Source: Rhynchopus euleeides | Taxonomy: Eukaryota > Euglenozoa > Diplonemea > Diplonemida > Diplonemidae | Reading direction: 5' to 3' | Length of the DNA: 64,000 nucleotides | Assembly (NCBI GenBank): GCA_963210315.1 | Contig: OY723265.1 | Location: 2,294,001-2,358,000, forward strand | Shown: positions 1-10,849 of the stretch, one piece after another | Layout of the letters: every line of letters begins with the position of its first letter | How positions within the stretch are numbered: the stretch's first letter is position 1 | Program-made: the position numbers and the translations under genes | The notes under the pieces: generated by a model | Told to the model about the DNA's origin: nothing | The model's database searches: none | What the model saw: the letters and a program-made list of their open reading frames with translations, nothing else

Positions 1-78
1 GAACCCCGTCGAGGAGGGGTGCAGGGGGACAGAGGCAGCGTGGGACATTGTGTGTGTGATGTGTCAGTTGTGTTCCCC

Positions 79-696
79 TTTTTTTTTCCCTCTTGTGTCC
101 CATGCCTTGTTTGCAGTGATCGCATTGTTGGCCATCCTTGCTGTAGTTCGGCATGCCGCCCTTCCCACCTTCCCCCACCCCCTCCCCGGCGGTTTTGCTC
201 TCCGTGTGGTTTGGTGGTACTGGTGAGCCATCTGGGGAAAGAACCTTGACAATCCCGGGCCGGCAGTACGTTCGTCACCCCCACGGGCTCGGCCGGTTTC
301 TAAACCTTTAGGCAATCTACGTCCGCAGGCCAAGAACCCGGTGTGCAGATGCACGTTGGGAGCCCCCTGAAGTCCGCACACGCCCTCTCTGAGTAGTCCC
401 CGACCAAGCGCTGGCCTCTCTGACCGACTACCATGCCGCCGCAGGCCAAGAACCCGGTGTGCCGAAGCACATTGGGAGCCCCCTGAAGTCAACACAGCAC
501 CCCGCCAGTGGCTCCAGCTGTCCCTCCCCATGTCAGAGTTGACGGAAAAAGGCGGACCCTCTTTTGTCCCAGTGCTCCGTGCTATGCACTGGGACCCCGT
601 TGCCCAGGCGGACCAGCCTGGGGGAGCCCTCGGGGTGTGGGGTTGAGTTTTACGACTTCCCTAGGTCTTAGGTAGTTTAAGGTCGTGCCCAGGACC
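79..696 (-). repeat. Retroposon-like unit, copy 1
   Basis: On the minus strand this unit runs from GGTCCTGGGCACGACC (about 696) to an A-rich tail (about 87-79, read as T-run on plus). It is repeated almost identically at 697-1319 with an offset of 623 bases. Inside each unit a ~50-base stretch beginning CCGCAGGCCAAGAACCC occurs twice (about 325-377 and 440-490). The 3' A-tail and the short length suggest a SINE or a truncated LINE 3' end. Its 5' end resembles the core seen at 18290 and 36640. The open frame across it is probably not a gene. Element class is inference. Confidence 0.5.
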
Positions 697-1319
697 TTTT
701 TTTTTTTTTTCCCTCTTGTGTCCCATGCCTTGTTTGCAGTGATCGCATTGTTGGCCATCCTTGCTGTAGTTCGGCATGCCGCCCTTCCCACCTTCCCCCA
801 CCCCCTCCCCGGCGGTTTTGCTCTCCGTGTGGTTTGGTGGTACTGGTGAGCCATCTGGGGAAAGAACCTTGACAATCCCGGGCCGGCAGTACGTTCGTCA
901 CCCCCACGGGCTCGGCCGGTTTCTAAACCTTTAGGCAATCTACGTCCGCAGGCCAAGAACCCGGTGTGCAGATGCACGTTGGGAGCCCCCTGAAGTCCGC
1001 ACACGCCCTCTCTGAGTAGTCCCCGACCAAGCGCTGGCCTCTCTGACCGACTACCATGCCGCCGCAGGCCAAGAACCCGGTGTGCCGAAGCACGTTGGGA
1101 GCCCCCTGAAGTCAACACAGCACCCCGCCAGTGGCTCCAGCTGTCCCTCCCCATGTCAGAGTTGACGGAAAAAGGCGGACCCTCTTTTGTCCCAGTGCTC
1201 CGTGCTATGCACTGGGACCCCGTTGCCCAGGCGGACCAGCCTGGGGGAGCCCTCGGGGTGTGGGGTTGAGTTTTACGACTTCCCTAGGTCTTAGGTAGTT
1301 TAAGGTCGTGCCCAGGACC
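697..1319 (-). repeat. Retroposon-like unit, copy 2
   Basis: Second copy of the unit at 79-696, joined head to tail. Its tail is a run of 14 T on the plus strand (697-710). Sequence identity to copy 1 is very high (one visible substitution, A to G, near 1092, in the segment I compared). The near identity means either recent retroposition into a homologous tail or a tandem duplication. Confidence 0.55.
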
Positions 1320-2357
1320 AAAAAACGCGGACGGCAGGATTTTTTTCGGGGCCAAAAAATGGCCATCGTGGAATCTTTCAGTCAAACGCGTTCATTTACG
1401 GCCAGGGTCGGGCAGAAAAACGAAAATTGAAGCAACTTGGTGTCCAAGGAGAAAAATCGGCCAAAATGGCCCAAAATAGCCTTGGGACTTACTGGGGGGG
1501 GGCAATTAATCGTAAGTAGTCGAATAATCGTAAGGGGGCGATTAATTGTACAACATTTTCTGGGCCATTTATACGTAAATTTGTTTTGAATAATCGTAGG
1601 GGTTACGATTATTCACTTTTGGCCAAATTTCTGACTTTTCCTCAGAAGATCAAGCAACAGGAACAGCAGGGATCCCACTCAGGCTGTACAAAGTGGAGAA
1701 NNNNNNNNNNNNNNNNNNNNNNNNNNNNNNNNNNNNNNNNNNNNNNNNNNNNNNNNNNNNNNNNNNNNNNNNNNNNNNNNNNNNNNNNNNNNNNNNNNNN
1801 NNNNNNNNNNNNNNNNNNNNNNNNNNNNNNNNNNNNNNNNNNNNNNNNNNNNNNNNNNNNNNNNNNNNNNNNNNNNNNNNNNNNNNNNNNNNNNNNNNNN
1901 CTCCTTTCGTTTTGTCGGGGCAAACTTTTGTCCCAATAGTTCTCCAACAGTGCTTCAGCTTGGGGGCGGCGGTGGCGGCGGTGGTGTTGGCGGCGGTGGG
2001 CCTCCCCCCCCCCCCCCCCCCTTCCTCTATAGTGCAGAATAGAAATGAGCGCCCACCCTCACAACAACGGAGGGTGTCGCGGCCTGGGCACGGTATTGGC
2101 ACAGAGGCAGGGTCGCACACCCGCCGCCTCCTCCTCTCCCCACCCCAACCCCCAAGGGGTTACCATAATTTGCATCCCCATACACCAAACACACGCACCA
2201 CTTCCCCCCCTCTCCAGTAAAGGTGTTCTGTGTTCGGAGAATCATCAGCGCCGCCGATATCAGCTTCACACTTTCTCTTTCTTTGATATCCCTGGCTTTT
2301 TAACCCACGAGGGGGGCGTCAAGCGGTATACCACCTTCTCTTTCTTTTTGGCATCCC
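1320..2357. other. Gene-free stretch with assembly gap
   Basis: I see no gene. It contains short inverted pieces of the type AATCGTAAG / CTTACGATT around 1505-1610, a CCCCCC run near 2010, and a gap of 200 N at 1701-1900. Open frames crossing the N run are artefacts. Confidence 0.7.
1701..1900. other. Assembly gap (200 N)
   Basis: Exactly 200 N bases, a conventional scaffold gap of unknown true size. Confidence 0.98.
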
Positions 2358-3335
2358 ATCAGGGTATAAGATAGACTTTTTTTCTGGCGCCGTTTTCCGG
2401 TTTTTCTGGTTTTGAAAATTTTTCGCGCGCGCCTTCGGCGCGCGCGACCCGCGCAAACCCTCCCAGAATCTGAGAGGGCCCGGTGCCTGCGCGCGTCCTG
2501 TCGTACTGAGGCTGCTTGGTGGGGCAGGCGCAGCAGCTGCTTTGAAAGTTTGGACTCTCGCCCAAAAAACCGGTCTGGTGCAATGCTTTTACACAGGGGG
2601 GTCTGGGGGGCGGAGCCCCCCAGCCGCCGGAGGCCACGGTAGTGAACATCTGTTCCCTACAGTCTGGATTCGCTTGTAAGTAGGAAGGCTTCGCTGTATC
2701 GCAGCCCGGCCAGCAGGAGATCACTGGTCCTTGAGGGTTCAACCTTCAGGGTGGAGGAGGACGGGGGAGCGACCACTCGTGACAGGTGTGCGTTGTGGGT
2801 GGAGTGGGTGCACGACAGAATGGCCAAAGGGTCCACGAGATCTCTGCACACATTCCGTTATCGAAGAGATGGGCACCTAGCTGTGACGACAGGCAACAAA
2901 CAAATCTCATCTGTTAGTTGCCCCCAATAGGCTTGGCGACCTTCAAGACTGCTTGAAAGTCGTTTGAGTTCTCGTCTCAGCCCTCCAGACTGCAGTCTTA
3001 GACTCCCTCTTAGACATGGTGGCTGGAGTCCACCATGTGTGCACCTTCAAAACAGAAGAGACCTGCATGACGAGGGCATCACCACCCACCGGGCCACCCG
3101 CTAGGTCCATTTTTCTTCTCCGCTTCTCTGCCTTCTTTGGACTATTGGAGCTCTGTGCGGATCACGATGGGGTCACTTTCTATTTTTTATGGCGTTTTTT
3201 CTGACTGTTTTACTGTCCCAAAATCACAAAAAAAACCGCCAAAAATGAGACCGACCTTTTTTTTTTTTCCAGAAAACCGGGAACCGGGAAACCCTGGTTT
3301 TGAAAACCGGAAAACCAGACCTATCTTATCCCCTG
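2358..3335 (+). mobile_element. Non-coding transposon R, copy 1 (7-bp TSD)
   Basis: Ends are inverted: CAGGGTATAAGATAG on the left and the complement of CAGGGGATAAGATAG on the right. The flanks carry the same 7 bases, ATCCCAT, at 2351-2357 and 3336-3342. A second copy in the opposite orientation lies at 50385-52168 with its own 7-bp duplication. No protein of clear meaning is encoded, so it looks non-autonomous. Terminal CAGGG would fit a hAT-like element, but hAT normally makes 8-bp duplications, so the superfamily is open. It contains a perfect 10-bp hairpin with a TTC loop (CGCGCGCGCC arm, about 2427-2449) and the G-rich hairpin at 2603-2655. Confidence 0.75.
2603..2655 (+). repeat. Dispersed GC hairpin motif
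   Basis: A motif with arms GGGGGGC and GCCCCCC around a GGA loop, followed by AGCCGCCGGAGGCCACGG and GTGAACATCTGTTC. The same block occurs at 38259-38314 and, on the opposite strand, about 51880-51935. Two of the three copies lie inside element R, the third downstream of the gene at 36773. Confidence 0.6.
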
Positions 3336-4011
3336 ATCCCATCGTCAGGGATGAGGGTGAGGGGGCTGCTCGCCCCGATCTTCTTCTGAGTGTCTACAGG
3401 ATCCGTATCTCGGATCGACAGGCCGCCCCCTACCCCTATCCTGCCCCAGCAATGCAAACATCCGAGCAGCTGCGCATCGCCTTGCGTATCGGATTGGCGT
3501 GCCGTGAGTGCGCCTGTCGGAGGTTGGCCTACCCTCGTGCATAGCACCAGGTGGTTTCTATTTCGCAGGGCTTCTGAGGACCACCAGTCGTGTCCCAAAG
3601 AATACTGTGCAAATTTTTCCAAGAAAGTGCGGCCCCCGTGTGGTGTTTGTTGTTTCGCATTGGCCATGGCCTGCAGCACCTTATACCGTATACGTAAATA
3701 TTATGGAACGTAAATATTATGGAACGGGCCCATTTTTGGCCGGTCCGTTCCATAATATTTACGTTCCATAATATTTACAGGGCCAGTTGGGGACTCGGTG
3801 GTGAGGACGGCTTGCGTCAGGAATCGCGCGAAAAGTGCACGAGTAGGTCCCGTCAGGGACTCTGTATGCCGTCCGATCACCTGGTCCAAGTCCCCGAGTC
3901 GCAGAAAGCCCTGTAAATATTATGGAACGAAAAAAATCTGGAACGCCAACCCACCAGCGTTCCAAAATATTTACGTTCCATAATATTTACGTTCCAAAAT
4001 ATTTACGTATA

Positions 4012-7000
4012 GGGGGGTGTCGATTTTTTCGGTTTTTTTCCGTTTTTTCCTTTTTTTTCGTTTTTTCCGCCTGTGGGCGCTGGCTGCGACTTGGTCAAAA
4101 TTCGACGAAAAAAAACGGAAAACGAAAAAACGGAAAATCCCAAAATCGACACCCTGATTTTCCGTTTTTTTCCGTTTTTTTCCGAGCACCAGAAATAGGC
4201 AGGGTTGTCGTAAGACCGGCGTGCCAAGGGGGAGGTGCTCGCATTTTTTTTTTGGGGGGGTCCAGAATGGGTCGTTTTTGGACATTTGAGCCCACTGCGA
4301 GCAGTGCCGGGTCCCGGAAACGCTGTTTCAAACGCTCAAAAGGGGAGGCGGTGGGCACCAGAACCCAGTAAATTTACCACAAATGGTCCCACCCACGAAC
4401 GGGTTACCCCCTGCCTCTAGGGGTTCCCCCCAGCCACAAATGGGTTACCCCCTGCCTCTAGGGGTTCCCCCCACTCACAAATGGGTTACCCCCTACCTCT
4501 AGGGGTTCCCCCCACTCACAAACGGGTTACCCCCTGCCTCTAGGGGTTCCCCCCACCCACAAACGGGTTACCCCCTGCCTCTAGGGGTTCCCCCCACTCA
4601 CAAATGGGTTACCCCCTGCCTCTAGGGGTTCCCCCCACCCACAAACGGGTTACCCCCTACCTCTAGGGGTTCCCCCCACTCACAAACGGGTTACCCCCTG
4701 CCTCTAGGGGTTCCCCCCACCCACAAATGGGTTACCCCCTACCTCGAGGGGTTCCCCCCACTCACAAACTGGTTACCCCCTGCCTCTAGGGGTTCCCCCC
4801 ACTCACAAATGGGTTACCCCCTACCTCTAGGGGTTCCCCCCACTCACAAACGGGTTACCCCCTACCTCTAGGGGTTCCCCCCACTCACAAACGGGTTACC
4901 CCCTGCCTCTAGGGGTTCCCCCCACCCACAAATGGGTTACCCCCTACCTCGAGGGGTTCCCCCCACTCACAAACTGGTTACCCCCTGCCTCTAGGGGTTC
5001 CCCCCACTCACAAATGGGTTACCCCCTACCTCTAGGGGTTCCCCCCACTCACAAACTGGTTACCCCCTACCTCTAGGGGTTCCCCCCACTCACAAACGGG
5101 TTACCCCCTGCCTCTAGGGGTTCCCCCCAGCCACAAATGGGTTACCCCCTGCCTCTAGGGGTTCCCCCCACTCACAAATGGGTTACCCCCTACCTCTAGG
5201 GGTTCCCCCCACTCACAAACGGGTTACCCCCTGCCTCTAGGGGTTCCCCCCACCCACAAACGGGTTACCCCCTGCCTCTAGGGGTTCCCCCCACTCACAA
5301 ATGGGTTACCCCCTACCTCTAGGGGTTCCCCCCACTCACAAACGGGTTACCCCCTGCCTCTAGGGGTTCCCCCCACCCACAAATGGGTTACCCCCTACCT
5401 CGAGAGGTTCCCCCCACTCACAAACTGGTTACCCCCTGCCTCTAGGGGTTCCCCCCACTCACAAACTGGTTACCCCCTACCTCTAGGGGTTCCCCCCACT
5501 CACAAACTGGTTACCCCCTGCCTCTAGGGGTTCCCCCCACCCACAAACGGGTTACCCCCTGCCTCTAGGGGTTCCCCCCACTCACAAACGGGTTACCCCC
5601 TGCCTCTAGGGGTTCCCCCCACTCACAAATGGGTTACCCCCTACCTCTAGGGGTTCCCCCCACTCACAAACGGGTTACCCCCTGCCTCTAGGGGTTCCCC
5701 CCAGCCACAAATGGGTTACCCCCTGCCTCTAGGGGTTCCCCCCACTCACAAATGGGTTACCCCCTACCTCTAGGGGTTCCCCCCACTCACAAACGGGTTA
5801 CCCCCTGCCTCTAGGGGTTCCCCCCACCCACAAACGGGTTACCCCCTGCCTCTAGGGGTTCCCCCCACCCACAAACGGGTTACCCCCTGCCTCTAGGGGT
5901 TCCCCCCACTCACAAACGGGTTACCCCCTGCCTCTAGGGGTTCCCCCCACTCACAAATGGGTTACCCCCTGCCTCTAGGGGTTCCCCCCACTCACAAACG
6001 GGTTACCCCCTGCCTCTAGGGGTTCCCCCCACCCACAAACGGGTTACCCCCTGCCTCTAGGGGTTCCCCCCACCCACAAACGGGTTACCCCCTGCCTCTA
6101 GGGGTTCCCCCCACTCACAAATGGGTTACCCCCTACCTCTAGGGGTTCCCCCCACTCACAAACGGGTTACCCCCTACCTCTAGGGGTTCCCCCCACTCAC
6201 AAACGGGTTACCCCCTGCCTCTAGGGGTTCCCCCCACCTACCAATGGGTTACCCCCTACCTCTCGGGGTTCCCCCCACCCACAAATGGGTTACCCCCTGC
6301 CTCTAGGGGTTCCCCCCAGCCACAAATAGGTTGCCCCCTGCCTCTAGAGGTTCCCCCCAGCCACCAATGGGTTACCCCTACCTCTAGACGTTCCGCCCAG
6401 CCACCAATAGGTTGCCCCCTACCTCTAGAGGTTCCCCCCAGCCACTAATGGGTTGCCACCTACCTCTAGAGGTTCCCCCCAGCCACCAATGGGTTGCCCC
6501 CTGCCTCTAGAGGTTCCCCCCAGCCACTAATGGGTTGCCCCCTACCTCTAGAGGTTCCCCCCAGCCACCAATGGGTTGCCCCCTACCTCTAGAGGTTCCC
6601 CCCAGCCACCAATAGGTTGCCCCCTACCTCTAGAGGTTCCCCCCAGCCACCAATGGGTTGCCCCCTACCTCTAGAGGTTCCCCCCAGCCACCAATAGGTT
6701 GCCCCCTACCTCTAGAGGTTCCCCCCAGCCACCAATAGGTTGCCCCCTACCTCTAGAGGTTCCCCCCAGCCACCAATGGGTTGCCCCCTGCCTCTAGAGG
6801 TTCCCCCCAGCCACCAATGGGTTGCCCCCTACCTCTAGAGGTTCCCCCCAGCCACTAATGGGTTGCCACCTACCTCTAGAGGTTCCCCCCAGCCACCAAT
6901 GGGTTGCCACCTACCTCTAGAGGTTCCCCCCAGCCACTAATGGGTTGCCCCCTACCTCTAGAGGTTCCCCCCAGCCACCCCCGCCCCGCCCCCCCCCCCC

Positions 7001-7396
7001 CCCATGACTTCATCCCGTCCCCACCCAAAGCTCAAGCTTCCTGGACACGCTCGTTTGAGCAATCTGGAATCTGTAGAAGGCTCGCCGTGTAGGCGGCCTT
7101 GGCTATTTTGCCGGCTTGCTGGTCTGCGGCCCAGGATGCGCCTGCAGCGCCGTGTTGTCCCACGTTCTTGAGGCACCAAGCTTGAGGATTCTCTGGCAGG
7201 TATGTTCACGATGTCCTTCACGTCTCAACGGGTTCTTCGGGTGTCCCATTCAAAAAAACACCCGAAAAATATGATGACTTTGCTAAACTGGACCCAACTC
7301 CCCATACTCTTTTTTTTTGCCATTTTTCAGCATTTTCCCCTGATTTTTCGGTTTTTTTTGAAAAAATTTATTTTTTGTCCAGAATCGACACCCCCC
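4012..7396 (+). mobile_element. PIF/Harbinger-type derivative, satellite-filled, no transposase
   Basis: Termini GGGGGGTGTCGATT (left) and its complement (right), flanked by the 3-bp duplication ATA (4009-4011, 7397-7399), as expected for PIF/Harbinger elements. The left ~360 bases match 39182-39550 and the right ~400 bases match 43785-44184, the ends of the transposase-bearing copy. Between them there is only a 41-bp minisatellite array (4377-6978); transposase gene and its 3' flank are absent. It inserted into the right terminus of element T1, so it is younger than T1. Confidence 0.85.
4377..6978 (+). repeat. 41-bp minisatellite array, about 63 units
   Basis: Unit of 41 bp of the form GGGTTACCCCCTGCCTCTAG + GGGTTCCCCCCACTCACAAAC. 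Measured periods are 41 at 4401/4442/4483. Variants are phased: the CTCGAG variant recurs at 4741, 4946 and 5397, i.e. 5 and 11 units apart, showing higher-order duplication. From about 6300 the array switches to a sub-family with CTAGAGG, AGCCACCAATGGG and GGGTTGCC. The unit contains a small hairpin (CCCCT...AGGGG). Confidence 0.95.
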
Positions 7397-7505
7397 ATAC
7401 GGTATTAAAAAAAAAAGCACCCGTTGTCAAGACGTGGGAAAAAAAACAGTCAGTCCTATTCGTGGTAATTTACCCCCCCCCCCCAAAATTTACCCCCCCC
7501 CCTTA

Positions 7506-7685
7506 CACGGCGCTGAAGTAAATTACATTACAAGTGGTTTTACATGTAAAATTACAAGTGAAAAATGGTTACAAGTGCCACTTGTAAAATTACAAGTACC
7601 ACTTGTAAAATTACAAGTGCCACTTGTAACTTTTACAAGTGGTACTTGTAATTTTACATGTAAATGACATGTGCCACTTGTCATC
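7506..7685. repeat. Element A, subterminal palindrome array (left)
   Basis: After the 16-bp terminal repeat come many units such as ACAAGTGCCACTTGT and TTTACATGTAAA in both orientations. The same motif set fills 10606-10796 at the other end. The arrangement suggests binding sites for an element-encoded protein, possibly X. Confidence 0.8.
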
Positions 7686-7853
7686 TCCGCGGTTTCCTTC
7701 ATACTCTACACTGTGAGGGAAGGTTTTTTGGCAAGCGGAGTGGCAAGGAGGGGGGAGAAATGACCAGCAAACGGTGGGAGTGCAATGCAACAGCTGTCGA
7801 GATCGGATCGAGTGGACTGATTGTATTTTGTGCCGACGACGAGTCTCATTTTT

Positions 7854-9804
7854 TCAGACTGCAGGGTGTTCGTCCGACATGTGCCTATCCCTCAGTTCTT
7901 GTGAAGCAAACTCCTGCAGACACACAGGGCAGGTCGTGATGTCCAGCTCATCCTGGTGGACGTAGAGGGCGTGTTGGCTAAGTCCACTTCTGAACACCGT
8001 TTTCTCACACAAGGGGCAAGACACTCGACATTCACACTGCGCCCTCGGCCGGTGTTGCCCGTCGTAGTGGGCGTAGAGCCCGTAAACCCGCGCGAAGCTC
8101 TTGTCAGGGCAAACAACGCAGCTATACTCTTCTGTGGCGGATGTCTCGTCGCCATCATCATCATCATCACCAGCCTCGCCGCTATTGCCGTCACTCGCAA
8201 GGTTGCCGCCATCACCAGCCTCCTCCCCGTCGGTGGTTCCTTGTGCAGGGGGCGTCACCTCCGTCACCTCCCAGGGTTCTTCGTCACAGATGCAAACCAG
8301 GAAAACATCGCCGTTGTTGCCGGGTTCTGCCTGAAATGTTTGTCCGTGACCATCTCTGCGGCGCACATGTGACCCGAGGGCAAGTTTGTCCAAGCGGACC
8401 ACCAATTGACGAGCAGCTAATGATACTTGAGCCACGTATCATTGTGAGTGATCACACACCTGCACAGGCGCATGGAATCGTAAGATAATATTTGGGGCCG
8501 CTCGCCGATGGTAGGAGTCAGTGGAGGCTCTTTGCGCACGGTATTTTCATCCGTCAAGTGTTTCTGTTTCAGTTCATAGATCTGCAGATCACGCTCCATC
8601 GTCTGCGGGGATCCCCCACGTGTCCACCTCTTGCGCTCACCGTTGCCCTGTTCGAAGAGCTCGTCGGAGACGGTGACCCTGTGCGCATCCTGCTCATCAA
8701 ACCAGTGTTCGAGAGAATGAGCATATGCCGAGCGAGTGATCCCGGGATTTGCCCACTCCAACAAGACAATCAGCACATGATAGCTGATCACAGCGAATAG
8801 AAACTCTTTGCGGCAGGAACCTGTTGAGAAGTATCGCACTGGTATGTCTTGGTCGCGGAAGAAGATCAGCGATTGCATTGCGCAGCACAATGTCCGCTGA
8901 TTCCCCACGGTGATGGCCTTCAAAGCAGCGAGTATCTCTCTTGCGTGCTTCCCAGTGAAATTTTTGCCCACTTTTCCAAGGATGGTTTCCTCCACCACTT
9001 TTGATCCCGGCAGCGTACGTAGAATGAGGCGCATGACACCTTTCGTGTCGTGAAGGGGGGGCGTCACGGTGTAGACAGGATTCGAGAATTTTGAAGCGAT
9101 GCTACAAGTGGATCCTGCGGCATCCATCTCTTGGATACTACAGCGGTGGCAGTCATGCAGGTACTCCAAACGCTCGTCGATTCCTGTAAGGCAGAAGGCA
9201 GAACGATGCCCTGTCCCACCTACACCTTTGAAGAGTGACCACAACTCTAAGTGGTCACCCCCAAGCCGGAACTGGGTGATGGAAAAGGAGCAAGGCCCCT
9301 TCGTGAAGGTCCCCTTCTGAACTGCCACAATCTGCCCCAAGGCATGGAGCATCCACCATTCGTAGAACAGGGGCTTGTGGCGGTCACACACTGTCAGAAA
9401 GCGGGACGCGGTGATCCCGTCCGTCAATGCGATTGCCAGTCGCTGCCTGCTCTTTCCTTGAAGGCTACCGGGTGTGTAGCCATCACCCGTGACCATGACT
9501 GTTGGTGGGGGGCGACCCGAGCGGATGGGAAAGCCCTCAGCAGAAACTCGAGGCACCCCCGCATGTTCCCCAGCAGAGAGGGCGTCATCAGCCGGAGGGG
9601 AGCTTCATGCTTTACGAGGAGGGGGTATGAAAGCCCCATCGAGATCCCTGTCTCTCTGCGAACGAGTGAGCCCAGCCGTTCACATTCGCGCAGAGACATG
9701 CCCAACTCTGCCCTGTGTTGTCGAATGATTTCACCGATTTCTGCTTGAATCCACAAAATGCGGAGGCGGCACAACGAGCGAGCCGCTGTATTCACCTGGC
9801 TCAC
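7854..9804 (-). pseudogene. Y-A: CACTA-like DDE transposase, frame-shifted
   Basis: Three overlapping frames make one protein-like sequence. N-terminal helical part in the frame 9804-~9500; catalytic part in 9556-8417; C-terminal part in 8435-7854. Motifs seen: VMVTGDGYTPGS (first Asp, codon near 9484), GGDHLELW...GTGHRSAFC (second Asp plus Cys motif), TPPLHDTKG (near 9050), FEQGNGERKR and TMERDL (putative third acidic residue, near 8640), then an Asp-rich linker and Cys/His pairs of C2H2 type (C-x-x-C...H-x-x-x-H). These motifs parallel plant CACTA/En-Spm transposases (T-DG-NPF, CxxC, LH-x-x-KN), which I state from family knowledge. Frame changes fall near 9500-9550 (next to a G run) and near 8435-8500. 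Homologues Y-B and Y-C lie in elements B and C. Confidence 0.7.
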
Positions 9805-10480
9805 ACTGGTCCGAAGGACGGTCCCTGTAGAAGGTGTAGTCGACCTGCACCCCTTCCAGCGTCGCCGTCACCAGCTTGGTGAAGCCATTCTCGACGATGA
9901 CGCTATAGTAGCGCCCGGTCTCCTGGTCGTGCACGCCCACAACGATGTGCTGCAGCGCCGCCACCGCCGCCACTGCCTTATGCTTCGGACGCGTCTCGGA
10001 TGTGGAGGCTTGTGCCGATGCCTTGTACATCTTGACCATATCCATGCTGTCCAGGTCCTCCACCACCAGCTTGAGGCGCGCGAAACCCTCCGACTTCTTC
10101 TGCGTTGGCGTGGGGAAGGGCTTCAGCGCGATGCCGTGGATGGCCATCTCACGGTTTCCTTCGATCCGAACCGTGTACAGGTCGCCGGAAACATCCTTCA
10201 GCGACTTGTAGGAAGCCAGTGCATCGTATTTGTGTTTCAGCACCTTTGTTATCACTCCAGTCTTGGGGGGGATGGTGGTCACCAGCACCTTCTGCAGCAT
10301 CTCCTTCAACACCGTGTGTTTTAACACCTCCCCCGTCTTCCTGGTGGTGTACAGGGCCACAAAGTCCTCCACAAGCTGCTGCAGCTGGCTTTCATGCCGC
10401 TCATCCTCCTTCCCCAGATCACCGCTCTTCGTCCGCTTGCTGTTGCGCGTCGGTGTTGTGGTTGCCGTTCTCTTGCTCAT
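9731..10480 (-). CDS. X-A: accessory protein of element A, C-terminally shortened
   Basis: 249 residues from the ATG at 10480 (the frame stays open upstream to 10621 but in the palindrome array). Lys/Arg/Ser/Thr-rich start (MSKRTATTTPTRNSKRTKSG), then a conserved ~85-residue region (VEDFVALY...GEVLKHTVLKEMLQKV...YTVRIEGNRE...GIALKP) found at the same place in X-B and X-C. The acidic tail of X-B and X-C is absent. The conserved block has the look of a small DNA-binding or winged-helix fold, but I recognise no named family. By position it would be the partner of the transposase, perhaps binding the subterminal palindromes; that is inference. Confidence 0.65.
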   Translation of the reverse strand: MSKRTATTTPTRNSKRTKSGDLGKEDERHESQLQQLVEDFVALYTTRKTGEVLKHTVLKEMLQKVLVTTIPPKTGVITKVLKHKYDALASYKSLKDVSGDLYTVRIEGNREMAIHGIALKPFPTPTQKKSEGFARLKLVVEDLDSMDMVKMYKASAQASTSETRPKHKAVAAVAALQHIVVGVHDQETGRYYSVIVENGFTKLVTATLEGVQVDYTFYRDRPSDQCEPGEYSGSLVVPPPHFVDSSRNR

Positions 10481-10605
10481 GTTGGAGGTGCAAAGGTCCT
10501 TTTGTAAGTGAGGGTGTGTGTGTGCAGCAGGGCATGTGCTGGTCTGGGGTCGCGGGGGATAAACAAATGGAACAACACAGCTCGCCAGTGTTAAGGAAAG
10601 CTCGT

Positions 10606-10796
10606 AAATAACAAGTGGCACATGTCATTTACATGTAATTTTACAAGTGGCACATGTAATTTTACATGTACCACTTGTAAAATTTACAAGTGGCACATGT
10701 AATTTTACAAGTGCCACTTGTAAATTTACATGTAAAAATTTTTACATGTAAACCACTTGTAAAACCACTTGTAACAGTGGTTACTTCAGCGCCGTG
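10606..10796. repeat. Element A, subterminal palindrome array (right)
   Basis: Units ACAAGTGGCACATGT, TTTACATGTA and ACAAGTGCCACTTGT, inverted relative to 7506-7685, directly upstream of X-A. The array overlaps the region where the X promoter should be, so the same sites could also regulate transcription. Confidence 0.75.
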
Positions 10797-10849
10797 TATA
10801 TTACCCCCTTTTTCGGAAATTTTGGGTTCAGGCCCCAGAAACTTGGTAA

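Larger units (their letters stand above)
3686..7402 (+). mobile_element. TA-type miniature element T1, split by a Harbinger insertion
   Basis: Starts CCGTATACGTAAATATT and ends with its complement, flanked by TA at 3684-3685 and 7403-7404. The right terminus is cut in two by the insertion at 4012-7396; removing that insertion and one ATA copy leaves 329 bp that match, in reverse, element T2 at 16799-17111. Subterminal repeats of the type TAATATTTACGTTCCA are arranged as palindromes. No coding capacity. The TA duplication suggests mobilisation by a Tc1/mariner-like enzyme; that is inference. Confidence 0.75.
7506..10796 (-). mobile_element. CACTA-like two-gene element A
   Basis: Terminal repeats CACGGCGCTGAAGTAA (7506 onward) and complement (ending 10796), flanked by TA. 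Minus-strand gene order X (10480-9731) then Y (9804-7854) matches elements B and C. Compared with B and C, the C-terminal acidic part of X and the X-Y spacer are missing, so X and Y overlap by 74 bases; this looks like an internal deletion. Y has two frame changes. The element is therefore probably dead. It lies inside element D. Confidence 0.8.

Noticed and set aside
64..1154. Two minus-strand frames of 155 and 190 codons in the retroposon units
   Set aside because: They differ only as the repeat does, and the sequence lacks protein-like features; better explained as non-coding repeat.
1586..2220. Open frames through 1701-1900
   Set aside because: They consist largely of N.
2427..2449. Bacterial-type intrinsic terminators at the perfect hairpins
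   Set aside because: The context is eukaryotic and most hairpins lack a following U tract or a gene end; foldback repeats are more likely.
4377..6978. Regular 41-bp repeats resembling a CRISPR array
   Set aside because: The whole 41 bp is repeated with point variation; there are no unique spacers and no cas genes, and the same unit fills a transposon copy elsewhere.
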